Of a DNA stretch of 35,048 bases, positions 23,786 to 32,262 are shown piece after piece. The notes below the pieces were generated by a model, which made no database searches, was not told the origin of the DNA, and worked only from the letters and a program-made list of their open reading frames with translations. The stretch covers positions 1 through 35,048 of the forward strand of contig DASTOW010000363.1 of NCBI GenBank assembly GCA_035762425.1, read 5' to 3'. A program made the position numbers and the translations under genes. Numbering within the stretch: the stretch's first letter is position 1; each line of letters opens with the position of its first letter. Source of the DNA: AWTP1-13 sp035762425 (GTDB taxonomy: Bacteria > Pseudomonadota > Alphaproteobacteria > Rhizobiales > Hyphomicrobiaceae).

Positions 23786-24400
23786 TCAAGCCTCGTCCTG
23801 AGGCATGAGCTCTTGCCAGTCATCCCTTAACGCTGCCTTTAGAGTTCTGCGCGCACGGGCCAGCAGCGATTCGACGGCCTCGTCCGATATTCCAAGCACG
23901 TTACCCACCTCGATCTGGCTCATGCCCTCATAGTGGAAGAGGGTAATCGCCAAGCGCTGCCGCTCCGGCAGCGCCTTCAGCGCCGCATCGACGCGGGCTC
24001 CTAGATCGCGCTCCACCAGATGGCGAACCTGGCCGGCGGGCTCGGCCTGCTCCGGCACCTGATCCACCGCCGTCGTGTTGCGCCGCGAACGCACCCTGTC
24101 GATGCACAGGTTCGAAGCGACCCGCCGCAGCCAGGGACGCACACCGCCGGCGCCCAGCTCGAGGGCTGCGGCATTGCGCCATAGCCTGAGCAACGCCTCC
24201 TGAGCCACGTCCTCGGCCTCCGCGTCGTCCTTCAGCATGCGTCGGGCGATGGCCAGCACGGTCGGCAGATGCCGATCGACCAAGCCGCGAAAAGCCTGCG
24301 CTTCGCCCGCCGCAACACGAGCAAGCAGCTGCGTTTCGTCGTCGTTGTCCTCGGATCCGGACCGTAGAAGCGGTCCAGACCCGCTTTTCAGCGCCAGCAC
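23786..24400 (-). CDS. ECF-type RNA polymerase sigma factor
   Basis: A 204-residue group 4 sigma factor that directs RNA polymerase to a small set of promoters. Region 2 is at about 34-105 (FRGLVDRHL, DAEAEDVAQEALLRLW, WLRRVASNLCIDRVRS) and region 4 at about 138-190 (LPERQRLAITLFHYEGMSQ, ISDEAVESLLARARRTLK). The start is taken as the GTG at 24400 because GAGG lies seven bases upstream; a TTG at 24415 also fits the frame. It is followed by a probable membrane anti-sigma factor and a CpxP-like protein, and preceded by an EF-hand protein gene 39 bases away. This order suggests a sensor-controlled regulon with autoregulation. Confidence 0.93.
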   Translation of the reverse strand: MLALKSGSGPLLRSGSEDNDDETQLLARVAAGEAQAFRGLVDRHLPTVLAIARRMLKDDAEAEDVAQEALLRLWRNAAALELGAGGVRPWLRRVASNLCIDRVRSRRNTTAVDQVPEQAEPAGQVRHLVERDLGARVDAALKALPERQRLAITLFHYEGMSQIEVGNVLGISDEAVESLLARARRTLKAALRDDWQELMPQDEA

Positions 24401-24439
24401 GTAGCTGCCTCGCAAGTTCGGTCTCGTCCGATCCCGAGC

Positions 24440-25249
24440 TTACTTCAAAATACCCATGCCGCGCATCCTCGGCGGCAAGTCCGATGCCGTGATCTGACCG
24501 TCATCGTCCAGATCCAGCATGGCGAAGCGCTCCTTGGCATGCCGCTCGAATTCCTCCTTGCTGACCCTGCCGTCGCCGTTAGCATCCAAGCGCTTCAGCA
24601 GGCGCTGGGTGGCAAAATCGACACGCTCGGCAGCGGCCATCTCGAAGTCCTTGGCGTCAACGGCGCCGTCGCCGTTCTTATCCAAGCGAGCAAAACGTCG
24701 GTCGGTGCGGCCGAACAGACGCTCCAGCGTGAAGCGGCGCGGCTCCTTGGCCTCGGCGCCGTCCTTGCCTTGGTCCGCCCGCCGGTCGGCGCGGTCGCGC
24801 ACGCCGGGGCCCATGTCGTCGATATCGATCACGCCGTCCGAGTTGAGGTCACGCATGGCAAAGCGATCCTTGGCGCGCTGCTCGAACTCCGCCTTGGTAA
24901 CCTTGCCGTCCTTGTTGGCGTCCAACATCTTGAGGAAGCGTTTGCCGCGATAGTCGGTGTTTTCCTTGGCTTGCGCCGCGACATCAGACGCGTCCACGAA
25001 ACCATCGCCGGTCTTGTCCAGACGCGCGAACCCGGCGTCGCGCCGACCCAGGAATTCCTCGAGGGTAAGGATGCCGTCCTTGTTGGCGTCCATCTCCTTG
25101 AGCCGCTCGGCCAACCTGGCCCCGCGCGGCCCATCCGGGCCTTCCAAGCCCAGGCGATGACCCCGCCAATGCGGCGCCGCGGCCAGGGCCGCAACCGTCC
25201 CGACAGCCACCAGGGCACCGGCAACCAGCAAGACTTTCCTAGTCGACAT
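24440..25249 (-). CDS. Exported seven-EF-hand calcium-binding protein
   Basis: A 269-residue exported protein with an N-terminal signal or anchor (about 5-25) and seven EF-hand loops that follow the DxDxDG pattern: D54, D78, D110, D134, D190, D222 and D246. Position 12 of the loops is Glu in the first, third and sixth and Asp in the others, which would weaken affinity. A charged linker without loops (146-182) splits the run. The unit of loops 2-4 (about 71-147) and that of loops 5-7 (about 183-259) are near-copies offset by 112 residues, and loop 1 is left over. The start at 25249 has GGAG upstream. It leads the ECF sigma operon, suggesting a Ca2+ role. Confidence 0.88.
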   Translation of the reverse strand: MSTRKVLLVAGALVAVGTVAALAAAPHWRGHRLGLEGPDGPRGARLAERLKEMDANKDGILTLEEFLGRRDAGFARLDKTGDGFVDASDVAAQAKENTDYRGKRFLKMLDANKDGKVTKAEFEQRAKDRFAMRDLNSDGVIDIDDMGPGVRDRADRRADQGKDGAEAKEPRRFTLERLFGRTDRRFARLDKNGDGAVDAKDFEMAAAERVDFATQRLLKRLDANGDGRVSKEEFERHAKERFAMLDLDDDGQITASDLPPRMRGMGILK

Positions 25250-25276
25250 CAACAGCTCCAGGCTGGGCGCGATCGC

Positions 25277-25290
25277 GGATCTTGCGATCC
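25277..25290 (-). promoter_or_regulatory. Short hairpin between glnE and the EF-hand gene
   Basis: GGATC at 25277-25281 and GATCC at 25286-25290 form a five-pair stem with a four-base loop, in the 83-base gap between the glnE stop and the EF-hand start. Next to it is the palindrome CGCGATCGCG at 25269-25278. No T-run follows. This gap must hold the promoter of the EF-hand/sigma operon if that operon is separate from glnE, but I see no convincing ECF-type GGAAC/CGTC pair on the coding strand. Confidence 0.3.
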
Positions 25291-25332
25291 TTTGCACCCA
25301 GGAACGCTGGGGAATGCGGCTTCCGTCGCCGT

Positions 25333-28206
25333 TTAGGTCACAAGTTCGCCAAAAAGCGCCGCGACCCGCCCCTCCTGAGCCGCCAAATCGGCCTCCAGAC
25401 GGGCAAAATCGGGGACCTGGCCAGAGGCCGCCAGTAGGCTCTTGAGGCCCTCAGGGGCCTTACCGGGCTCGAACGGGCCGTCCAGGCAAAGCCGCAGGAT
25501 CTGGGTCAGGTCGTTCAACAGCCCGGCGGCCGGCAGCAGGGTATCTGCCGCGCGGGCACCTAGCAGGCCCGCCCGCTGCAGGTTCTGCAGGGCCACCACC
25601 GTATTCTGGTCAAGAATGTCCGGCCGAGCCGCGGCATGCACGAGTTGCAGGCACTGGGCAATGAACTCGAGGTCGACAAGCCCGCCGCGCACCTGCTTCA
25701 GGTCCCAGATGTCCGTGGTCCCTTTTTCCTTCTCGATGCGGGCCCGCATATCGCGCACGTCGGCGGCGACCTTGGCCCGGTCGCGTGGCCTCGTCAGGAT
25801 CTCGCGGATGGCTGTCTCGACGGTTGCTCGCAAGGCGGCAGGGCCGGAGACGACGCGCGCCCTGGTCAGTGCAAGATGCTCCCAGGTCCAAGCCGAATTG
25901 CTCTGGTAGTCGATGAAGCTCGATAGCTGAGTGGCCACCGGGCCTTTCTGCCCTGATGGGCGCAAACGCATGTCGACATCGTAGAGCTTGCCCTCGGCCG
26001 TCTGCGCCGTGAAGGCACTGATCAGGCGCTGCGTGTAGCGCGTGTAGTACTGGGTTGCGGCCAGCGGCTTCACTCCGCTCGAGAGAACGGCCGCTGCATC
26101 GAAGTCGTAGATCACGATCAGGTCGAGATCGGAAGCGGCCGTCATTTCACGCCCGCCGAGCTTGCCCATGGCGATCACGACGGCGGCACCTCCCGCCACG
26201 CGGCCATGCGCACGCACCATCTCATTGTCCACCTCCTGCTGCATTGCCTCGATCATGCATTCGGCGAGCTGTGCATAGGCTCCGCCGGCTTGATCCGCGC
26301 CGATGCTGCCCGTGAGCACACGTACGCCGATCAGGAAGGCCTGCTCGTTGACGATCAGCCGGGCACGGTCGAGCTTGTCCTGCAAGTCCTCGGCGCCGGA
26401 TAACTCTCCGGCAATGATGGCCGCCAGATCGGTTTTGCTCGGCAGATTGCCGAAGAACCCCGGCGCCAGCACGGCGTCGAGCACCCTCCGGCGCTTGCTA
26501 AGGATGCGCGACAGGCGCGGTGCCGTACCCATGATGGCCGCGATCAACTCCAGCAGACGCGGGTTCTGCTTCAACAGCGAGAACAGCTGCACACCCGACG
26601 GTAGCTCGGCGAGGAAGCGGTCGAACCCGATCATGGCCAAGTCCGGGTTGGCAGTCTTGGACAGCGCCTCGATCAACGCGGGTTGGACCTCGGTCAGCAG
26701 CTCGCGGGCGCGCGGCGTGCGCACCGCGGGCGAGCGGCCATGGTGCCAGCCGCGCACGGCGCCGATCACCTCGGCAGGCCGCTGATAGCCCATCCTGCTC
26801 AATGCTTCGATCGTGCCGGGGTCATCGGCTTCGCCGGCAAACACCATGTTGGCACCGCCGCGGGTCAGCCCCGGGCTATGCTCGAACAGTCGCATGTAGT
26901 GGCCCTGCACGCGCTCCAATTCAGCGGTCAATGCAGCCGCGAAGGCGTCGACATCGGTATAGCCGCAGAGATGCGCGACGCAGGCGAGCTTATCGGCATC
27001 GGCAGGCAGGGTCTGCGTCTGCTCATCAAACATCATCTGCAGTCGATGCTCGACCGTGCGCAGGAAACGATAGGCATCCGCCAACTCGCGCCCGACATTG
27101 CCCGTGATCCAGCCGCGTTGCTCCAAACGATCGAGAGCCAACAATGTCTCGCTGACACGCAGCTCCGGCTGGCGGCCGCCGGCGATCAACTGCTGCGTCT
27201 GCACGAAGAACTCCACCTCCCGGATGCCGCCGCGCCCCACTTTTATGTTGTGACCGGCCACGCCAATCTCGCCGAAGCCGCGGAATGCGTGGATCTGCCG
27301 CTTCATGGCGTGAATGTCGGCGATGGCGGCAAAATCGAGATACTTGCGCCAGATGAAGGGGGCAAGATCCTCCAGTACCGCTTGCCCGGCGGCCAAGTCG
27401 CCGGCCGCCGGCCGCGCCTTGATGAGGGCAGCGCGCTCCCAGTTCTGCCCGAAGCTTTCGTAGTAATTGAGCGCTGCTTCCGTCGACAGCGCCATCGGTG
27501 TGGCGGCCGGGTCGGGACGCAGCCGCAGGTCGGTGCGGAACACGTAGCCGTCGCCGGTGCGCTCGTGCAGCAGGCGCACCAGATCGCGTGTCAATCGCAC
27601 GAAGAAGTGCTGGACCTCGGCGCCGGCGCGCAAGCGGATGCGCGCCAGATCATAAAAGACGATGAGGTCGATGTCGGAGGAATAGTTGAGCTCGAACGCG
27701 CCATATTTGCCCATGCCGAGCACGATGTAGCCGTCGGGTGCGTCGGACAGCCACTCGCCTTTCGCCTTCGCCTGCCGGAAGAGAAAGCGCACCGCGCTGC
27801 CGACGGCCGCATCAGCTGCCTCCGACAGGCGCCGCGTCACCGTCATGACCGGCCAGACGCCGCCAAGGTCGGTCAGTGCTGTCAGCAAAGCGACGCCGTT
27901 CTTGAATTGGCGCAGGGCTCGCATGGCTTCGGCCTGCGTGGTCGCACCGGCCATGTTGGTCTCGAGCGTGTGGTGCAGTTGCTCGAAATACGTCTCCGGT
28001 GCCGTGTCCAGCATATGCATCAGGCGTGCTGGATCCCGCTCGATCAGGCTCGTCAGATAGGGCGAAGCACCGAACATGCCGGCCAGGAGGTCGCCTACCA
28101 CTTGGCTCACCAGCAAGCCACACAGCGGCGCCAGCTCCCGCTCCTCGGCGCAGCGCCGTTCCAGCTCGCCGAGGTAGCGCGCGGCATTGGCGCGATCATG
28201 AACCAC
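25333..28206 (-). CDS. glnE: Glutamine synthetase adenylyltransferase/deadenylylase
   Basis: A bifunctional enzyme of 957 residues that adds AMP to glutamine synthetase, lowering its activity, and removes it again under control of PII. It has two nucleotidyltransferase domains: the N-terminal deadenylylase with GMGKYGAFELNYSSDID at 164-180, and the C-terminal adenylylase with AMGKLGGREMTAASDLD from about 677. Full length for the family. The start is a GTG at 28206, before MVHDRANAARYLGELERRCA; some of the N-terminal region may begin elsewhere since no strong ribosome site is visible. It follows the histidine kinase gene on the same strand with a palindromic repeat in between. Confidence 0.96.
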   Translation of the reverse strand: MVHDRANAARYLGELERRCAEERELAPLCGLLVSQVVGDLLAGMFGASPYLTSLIERDPARLMHMLDTAPETYFEQLHHTLETNMAGATTQAEAMRALRQFKNGVALLTALTDLGGVWPVMTVTRRLSEAADAAVGSAVRFLFRQAKAKGEWLSDAPDGYIVLGMGKYGAFELNYSSDIDLIVFYDLARIRLRAGAEVQHFFVRLTRDLVRLLHERTGDGYVFRTDLRLRPDPAATPMALSTEAALNYYESFGQNWERAALIKARPAAGDLAAGQAVLEDLAPFIWRKYLDFAAIADIHAMKRQIHAFRGFGEIGVAGHNIKVGRGGIREVEFFVQTQQLIAGGRQPELRVSETLLALDRLEQRGWITGNVGRELADAYRFLRTVEHRLQMMFDEQTQTLPADADKLACVAHLCGYTDVDAFAAALTAELERVQGHYMRLFEHSPGLTRGGANMVFAGEADDPGTIEALSRMGYQRPAEVIGAVRGWHHGRSPAVRTPRARELLTEVQPALIEALSKTANPDLAMIGFDRFLAELPSGVQLFSLLKQNPRLLELIAAIMGTAPRLSRILSKRRRVLDAVLAPGFFGNLPSKTDLAAIIAGELSGAEDLQDKLDRARLIVNEQAFLIGVRVLTGSIGADQAGGAYAQLAECMIEAMQQEVDNEMVRAHGRVAGGAAVVIAMGKLGGREMTAASDLDLIVIYDFDAAAVLSSGVKPLAATQYYTRYTQRLISAFTAQTAEGKLYDVDMRLRPSGQKGPVATQLSSFIDYQSNSAWTWEHLALTRARVVSGPAALRATVETAIREILTRPRDRAKVAADVRDMRARIEKEKGTTDIWDLKQVRGGLVDLEFIAQCLQLVHAAARPDILDQNTVVALQNLQRAGLLGARAADTLLPAAGLLNDLTQILRLCLDGPFEPGKAPEGLKSLLAASGQVPDFARLEADLAAQEGRVAALFGELVT

Positions 28207-28256
28207 GGGAGCTGCAACGATGCGGGAGTGAAGTGGCTCGGTCAGCTGAGGCCCTC

Positions 28257-28297
28257 GTAGGTTGGGTTGGCGCGAAGCGCCTGACCCAACCTAGGGC
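28257..28297. repeat. REP-like palindrome between kinase and glnE genes
   Basis: TAGGTTGGGT at 28258-28267 pairs perfectly with ACCCAACCTA at 28284-28293. Inside it, GGCGC (28269-28273) and GCGCC (28277-28281) pair around GAA, so the whole folds as one long hairpin with a small bulge. The outer GCCC at 28251-28254 and GGGC at 28294-28297 may lengthen the stem. TAGGTTGGGT...ACCCAACCTA palindromes are, as I recall, widespread dispersed repeats in many bacterial genomes. It may also end transcription of the kinase operon. Confidence 0.7.
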
Positions 28298-28313
28298 GCA
28301 AAGCCTGCGGCCC

Positions 28314-29744
28314 TCAAGAGGCTGTGGCGGTCGCGAGCGGCTCGGCTTGAGTTTTCACGGCGGCCGCGGGCAGCACCAATACTGCTTTCAGGCCCGGTGC
28401 GTTGTCCTCGAGGCGAATCGACCCCCCGTGCAGCCTGGCGACGGCGGCGACCAGACTGAGCCCCAATCCACTGCCAGGCTGCGAACGGCTCTTCTCCAGC
28501 CGCACGAACCGCTGCAGGGCGCGCGGGCGATCATTGGGGGCAATGCCGGGACCCGAATCGGCCACCGTGATCTCCACGGTTTCACCCGCACGATCGAGGC
28601 CGATGCGCACGGCCAGCTGCGTCCCCTTGCTGCCCGTCGAGTACTTGATGGCGTTGTCGACGAGATTGGCCACCGCTTGGCTCACGAGCTCGCGGTTGGC
28701 GATAATCTGCAACCCCTCGCACGTGCTGACCTCCAGATGCAATCCGGCTTGCTCGGCCACCGGCTCATACAGCTCGGCGACGTCGGCGATGACAGCAGCT
28801 GGGTCCACCGGCGTCATGGTCTCCGCCACCGCACCGGCCTCCAGTCGCGCGATCAGCAGAAGCGAGTTGAATGTGCGGATCAGTTCGTCGGCCTCCTCGA
28901 TGGTCTTGGACAAACCGTCACGATAGCTGGCCGAATCGTCCTGGCTGCGCAGCGCCGCCTCGGCGCGATTGCGCAGTCGCGTGAGCGGTGTTTTCAGATC
29001 GTGCGCGATATTGTCGGAGACCTCGCGCAACGCCGCCATCAGCTCCTCGATCCGGCCCAGCATGGCATTGAGGCTCTCCGACAGCCGGTCGAGTTCGTCA
29101 CCGGAACCCGCCAGCGGTATGCGGCGCGTCAGATCGCCGGCCATGATCTTGCGGCTCGCCTCGCTGACGGTATCGATACGGGTCAGCACGATGCGGCTGA
29201 TCAGCAATCCGGCGCCGATGCCGAGCAGCGACAACAGCCCGACGCTCCACAGCGCGACCTGCCACATGGTGTCAGCGAACTGGCGCTGGTCCTCAATGTC
29301 GCGGCCGACCACCAGCGTGTAGCCGCCAGGCACCGCCACCGGCACGCCGACAGCCAAGCGCCGCGCACCGCCGTTGCCTTCGAACGTGCGGGTGTAGCTG
29401 AACACGTCGCCCTTGCCGGGCGTCGACAGTGCCTGCGGAATGGCGTTGAGATTGCCAGCGACCTTGCGCCCCGTATCGTCGACCAGCAGATAGAGCGCCG
29501 AGCCCGGCTCCGCGGCCCGCTCGGCGACAACCGCGCGTAGACGCGCCGGCCCTCCGGTCTGGAACTGCTCGCGTAGGCCCACCACCTCGGCCGATAGCGT
29601 CTCGATCACCTTGGTGGTGAGCAGCTCGTTGGCGCGCCAGGCGATGAAGGAAACGATCAACACCGCCGCCAGTACGAACACGCCCATGTAGGCGAGCGTC
29701 ACGCGGAACGGAAACGAGCTCAGCAGCCTACTCAGAGCCGTCAC
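28314..29744 (-). CDS. Two-component sensor histidine kinase
   Basis: A membrane histidine kinase of 476 residues. Helix one is at about 15-37, a periplasmic sensing region of about 125 residues follows, helix two is at about 163-185, then a HAMP linker (186-238). The dimerisation helix holds the phosphorylated H248 in NIAHDLKTPLTRLRNR. The ATP-binding domain has the N box NLVDNAIKY at 360-368, DSGPGI at 396-401 and GSGLGLS at 424-430. The start is a GTG at 29744 that overlaps the end of the response-regulator gene by 17 bases, so the pair is co-translated. The signal is unknown; proximity to a DegP-like protease suggests an envelope-stress role. Confidence 0.95.
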   Translation of the reverse strand: MTALSRLLSSFPFRVTLAYMGVFVLAAVLIVSFIAWRANELLTTKVIETLSAEVVGLREQFQTGGPARLRAVVAERAAEPGSALYLLVDDTGRKVAGNLNAIPQALSTPGKGDVFSYTRTFEGNGGARRLAVGVPVAVPGGYTLVVGRDIEDQRQFADTMWQVALWSVGLLSLLGIGAGLLISRIVLTRIDTVSEASRKIMAGDLTRRIPLAGSGDELDRLSESLNAMLGRIEELMAALREVSDNIAHDLKTPLTRLRNRAEAALRSQDDSASYRDGLSKTIEEADELIRTFNSLLLIARLEAGAVAETMTPVDPAAVIADVAELYEPVAEQAGLHLEVSTCEGLQIIANRELVSQAVANLVDNAIKYSTGSKGTQLAVRIGLDRAGETVEITVADSGPGIAPNDRPRALQRFVRLEKSRSQPGSGLGLSLVAAVARLHGGSIRLEDNAPGLKAVLVLPAAAVKTQAEPLATATAS

Positions 29745-30408
29745 GGATCATGTACCCGGCGCCGCGCACCGTATGCAATAGCGGCTTGGCGAAACCCTTG
29801 TCGATCTTGCTTCTGAGCCGCGAGATGTGCACGTCGATGACGTTGGTCTGCGGGTCGAAGTGGTAGTCCCAGACGTTCTCCAGCAACATCGTGCGTGTCA
29901 CCACCTGGCCGGCGTGGCGCATAAGGTATTCAAGCAGACGAAACTCGCGCGGCTGCAGCAGGATTGGCTCGCCGCCGCGCGTCACCTTGTGAGAGAGCCG
30001 GTCGAGCGCTAGATCGCCCACTGTATAACGGGTGGTCTGCTCCTCCGGGGCCGGGCGTCGCGCCAGCGCTTCCACGCGCGCCAGCAGCTCGCTGTAGGCA
30101 TAAGGCTTGGTGAGGTAGTCGTCGCCGCCAGCGCGCAGCCCTTTGACGCGATCATCGACTTCACCCAGCGCCGACAGGATCAGCACGGGCGTGTGCGCGC
30201 CTTCCCCGCGCAGCGTCTGCACAACCGACAGGCCGTCGCGGCGCGGCAGCATGCGGTCCACGATTAGGACGTCGTACTTGTCGTCCCTGGCCATGGCCAG
30301 GCCAGTCTCGCCGTCGCCGGCGATATCGGCGGCGTGTCCGCTCTCCCGCAGCGAGCGCTGCAGGAATTGCGCCGTCTCACGATCATCTTCGACTACAAGC
30401 ACACGCAT
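29728..30408 (-). CDS. OmpR/PhoB-family response regulator
   Basis: A transcription factor of 226 residues, partner of the overlapping kinase gene. The receiver domain has the acidic pair E7-D8-D9, the phosphoacceptor D51 in LIVDRMLP, S79 in LILSALG and K101 in YLTKPY. The C-terminal winged helix (about 127-222) ends with NVIDVHISRLRSKID and HTVRGAGYMI. The ATG at 30408 follows a leader that holds a perfect 18-bp tandem duplication, a possible binding site. The set protease, regulator, kinase and glnE on one strand resembles the order I recall in rhizobia. Confidence 0.96.
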   Translation of the reverse strand: MRVLVVEDDRETAQFLQRSLRESGHAADIAGDGETGLAMARDDKYDVLIVDRMLPRRDGLSVVQTLRGEGAHTPVLILSALGEVDDRVKGLRAGGDDYLTKPYAYSELLARVEALARRPAPEEQTTRYTVGDLALDRLSHKVTRGGEPILLQPREFRLLEYLMRHAGQVVTRTMLLENVWDYHFDPQTNVIDVHISRLRSKIDKGFAKPLLHTVRGAGYMIRDGSE

Positions 30409-30448
30409 GGAATGATGCCTGTTGCTGCCCCGCCATAGCGGCCATTTG

Positions 30449-30484
30449 CCATTCTAGACCGCGGCCCCATTCTAGACCGCGGCC
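30449..30484. repeat. Perfect 18-bp tandem duplication
   Basis: CCATTCTAGACCGCGGCC occurs at 30449-30466 and again without a gap at 30467-30484. Each copy contains the palindromes TCTAGA and CCGCGG. It lies between the end of the DegP-like gene (30570) and the regulator start (30408), 40 bases upstream of that start. It may be a duplicated operator of the response regulator or a recent slippage event. Such perfect tandem copies are not otherwise seen in this window. Confidence 0.7.
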
Positions 30485-30569
30485 GATGAACGGGCAGAAA
30501 ACGCGAAGCGAGGCGACATGTCCAGCCGGAGCACATCGCCTCGCCCTGGCACACCCTTTGGAGAAGGGG

Positions 30570-32105
30570 TTAGCTCTTTTTCAACTGTACCGGCACCAGA
30601 CGAATCTGATCGCCGGACTTGACCCGCATCAGAACGGCAGTGCGGCCGAGCTTGGACACCTCCTTGACGGCATTGGCGACCTCATCAGGGGTCTTTACGG
30701 TCACGTTGCCGACCTCGAGGATCACGTCGCCCGACTTCAGGCCCTTCTGAGCGGCGTTAGAGTTGCCGTCCACCTCGGTGATCAGCACGCCTTCCTTGTT
30801 CGGACCGGTTCCGGGCGCCAGCGTAAGGCCCAGCTGATCGAGCTCGGTCGTCTTGGGGTCCTCCTTGGCCGTCGGCTCTGCTTTGGCAAGTTGTGCAGCG
30901 GACGGGAAGGTGCCGAGCTTGACGGAAATGCTCTGCTCCTTCTGGCCGCGCAGGATGCGGACGTCGACACGGCTGCCGGGTGCGAAGCCTGCGACCTGGC
31001 GGGCCAAGTCACGGCTGTCGGCAACCTTCTGGCCGTTGACGCTCAGGATCGCATCACCCGACTTGAGACCCGCCTCGGCCGCCGGGCCCGGCGTCGTCAC
31101 CTCGCTAACCAGCGCGCCCTTGGCTTCACCGAGCCCGAGGCTGGCCGCCGTGTCCTCGTCGACGTTCTGGATCTTCACGCCGAGCCAACCGCGGCTAACG
31201 GTGCCGCCCGACTGCAGTTGCGCGATCACCTCGGTCGCCACCTTGGCCGGCACCGCGAAGGCAATACCGACATTGCCGCCCGACGGGCTGTAGATGGCAG
31301 TGTTGACGCCCACCACTTCGCCGTCGAGGTTGAAGGTCGGGCCACCCGAGTTGCCGCGGTTCACGGCGGCGTCGATCTGCATGTAGTCGTAGGGGCCTGA
31401 GCCGATGTCACGGCCGAGCGCCGAGACGATGCCGGCCGTCACCGTGCCGCCGAGACCGAAGGGGTTGCCGACGGCCACCACCCAGTCACCCACGCGCGGC
31501 GCCTTGTCGGCGAACTTCACGAAGTTGAAGTTGCTCTTGCCACCCTTGATCTTGAGCAAGGCAAGATCGGTGCGCGCATCGGTGCCCACCAGTTCCGCCT
31601 CGTACTTGTTGTCCTGGTCGAAGTTGACCGTGATCTTGTTGGCACCGTCGATGACGTGGTTGTTGGTCACCACGAAGCCGTCCGGCGAAATGACGAAGCC
31701 CGAACCCTGCGCCTGTGTGGGCCGGGGCGTCGGCTGGCCGCGGAACTCCGGCGGCAGGCGCTTGAAGAACTCGTAGAACGGGCTGTCCTCGGGCACCTCT
31801 GGGACGGTGCCGCGCGGCGTCCCGCCACCCTTCGGATTGGAGGCCAGCTTTGCGCCGTTGGAAACCTGGATGCTCACCACCGCCGGCTTTACGCGCTCGA
31901 CGATGTCGGCAAATGACAGCGGCGCGCGACCAAACGGCGTCTGCACCGAATCGGCCTTCTCTGCCTTCAGCTGTGCCAGCGCGCCAGAATGCGTCAGTCC
32001 GAGCCCGACCGCGCCAACCAGCGCCAGGGCCGACACCGCCGATGCAAACGCCAGGCGTCGCCCGCGGCCGCGTGTGGCGTTGTGTTGGGAGAAAGTTGGA
32101 GTCAT
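30570..32105 (-). CDS. degP: Do-family periplasmic serine protease (DegP/DegQ/MucD-like)
   Basis: A periplasmic trypsin-fold protease and chaperone of 511 residues that degrades misfolded envelope proteins. The N-terminus is a long signal peptide (about 18-45). The catalytic triad is H150 in VTNNHVID, D180 in TDLALLK and S253 in GNSGGP. Two PDZ domains follow, at about 290-390 (WLGVKIQNV...) and 415-505 (LGLTLAPG...). The ATG at 32105 has GAGGT eight bases upstream. It lies upstream of the regulator and kinase genes on the same strand, and the 161-base gap between may hold a separate promoter. The next upstream gene is oriented the other way. Confidence 0.95.
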   Translation of the reverse strand: MTPTFSQHNATRGRGRRLAFASAVSALALVGAVGLGLTHSGALAQLKAEKADSVQTPFGRAPLSFADIVERVKPAVVSIQVSNGAKLASNPKGGGTPRGTVPEVPEDSPFYEFFKRLPPEFRGQPTPRPTQAQGSGFVISPDGFVVTNNHVIDGANKITVNFDQDNKYEAELVGTDARTDLALLKIKGGKSNFNFVKFADKAPRVGDWVVAVGNPFGLGGTVTAGIVSALGRDIGSGPYDYMQIDAAVNRGNSGGPTFNLDGEVVGVNTAIYSPSGGNVGIAFAVPAKVATEVIAQLQSGGTVSRGWLGVKIQNVDEDTAASLGLGEAKGALVSEVTTPGPAAEAGLKSGDAILSVNGQKVADSRDLARQVAGFAPGSRVDVRILRGQKEQSISVKLGTFPSAAQLAKAEPTAKEDPKTTELDQLGLTLAPGTGPNKEGVLITEVDGNSNAAQKGLKSGDVILEVGNVTVKTPDEVANAVKEVSKLGRTAVLMRVKSGDQIRLVPVQLKKS

Positions 32106-32262
32106 GCGATTGACCTCGACCGTGAGAGTGACGCAGTGTGCTTGTGGTTGCCGATATAGGCGCGGGGCCCTTACGGTGGCCTTTCGGTCGCATTAAAACT
32201 TGGTAATGTTCACCATGAACAATGGTCGGGAAAGGACCAGTTCATACGGGCGGGCAGCAAAA
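32106..32262. promoter_or_regulatory. Divergent region between degP-like and trypsin-like genes
   Basis: A 157-base region with the AT-richest stretch near 32191-32216. TAATGT at 32204-32209 with TTTCGG sixteen bases before it could be a plus-strand promoter. On the minus strand, TATATC at 32157-32152 is a possible -10 box for the DegP-like gene, but no good -35 matches it. These are weak suggestions only. Confidence 0.3.

Noticed and set aside
25250..25332. An ECF-type autoregulatory promoter before the EF-hand gene
   Set aside because: A GGAAC occurs at 25301-25305 but on the plus strand, pointing into glnE. No matching pair was found on the coding strand.
26683..28260. A 525-codon plus-strand open frame opposite glnE
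   Set aside because: It is the antisense shadow of glnE in GC-rich DNA; its translation is Arg/His/Gln-rich with no recognisable domain, whereas glnE has both catalytic motifs.
27999..29540. A 513-codon plus-strand open frame opposite the kinase gene
   Set aside because: It runs antisense across glnE and the kinase gene, both of which have full motif sets.
30540..30569. A possible terminator after the DegP-like gene
   Set aside because: A short ACCCCTT/AAAGGGT pairing exists but the stem is weak and no T-run follows on the minus strand.
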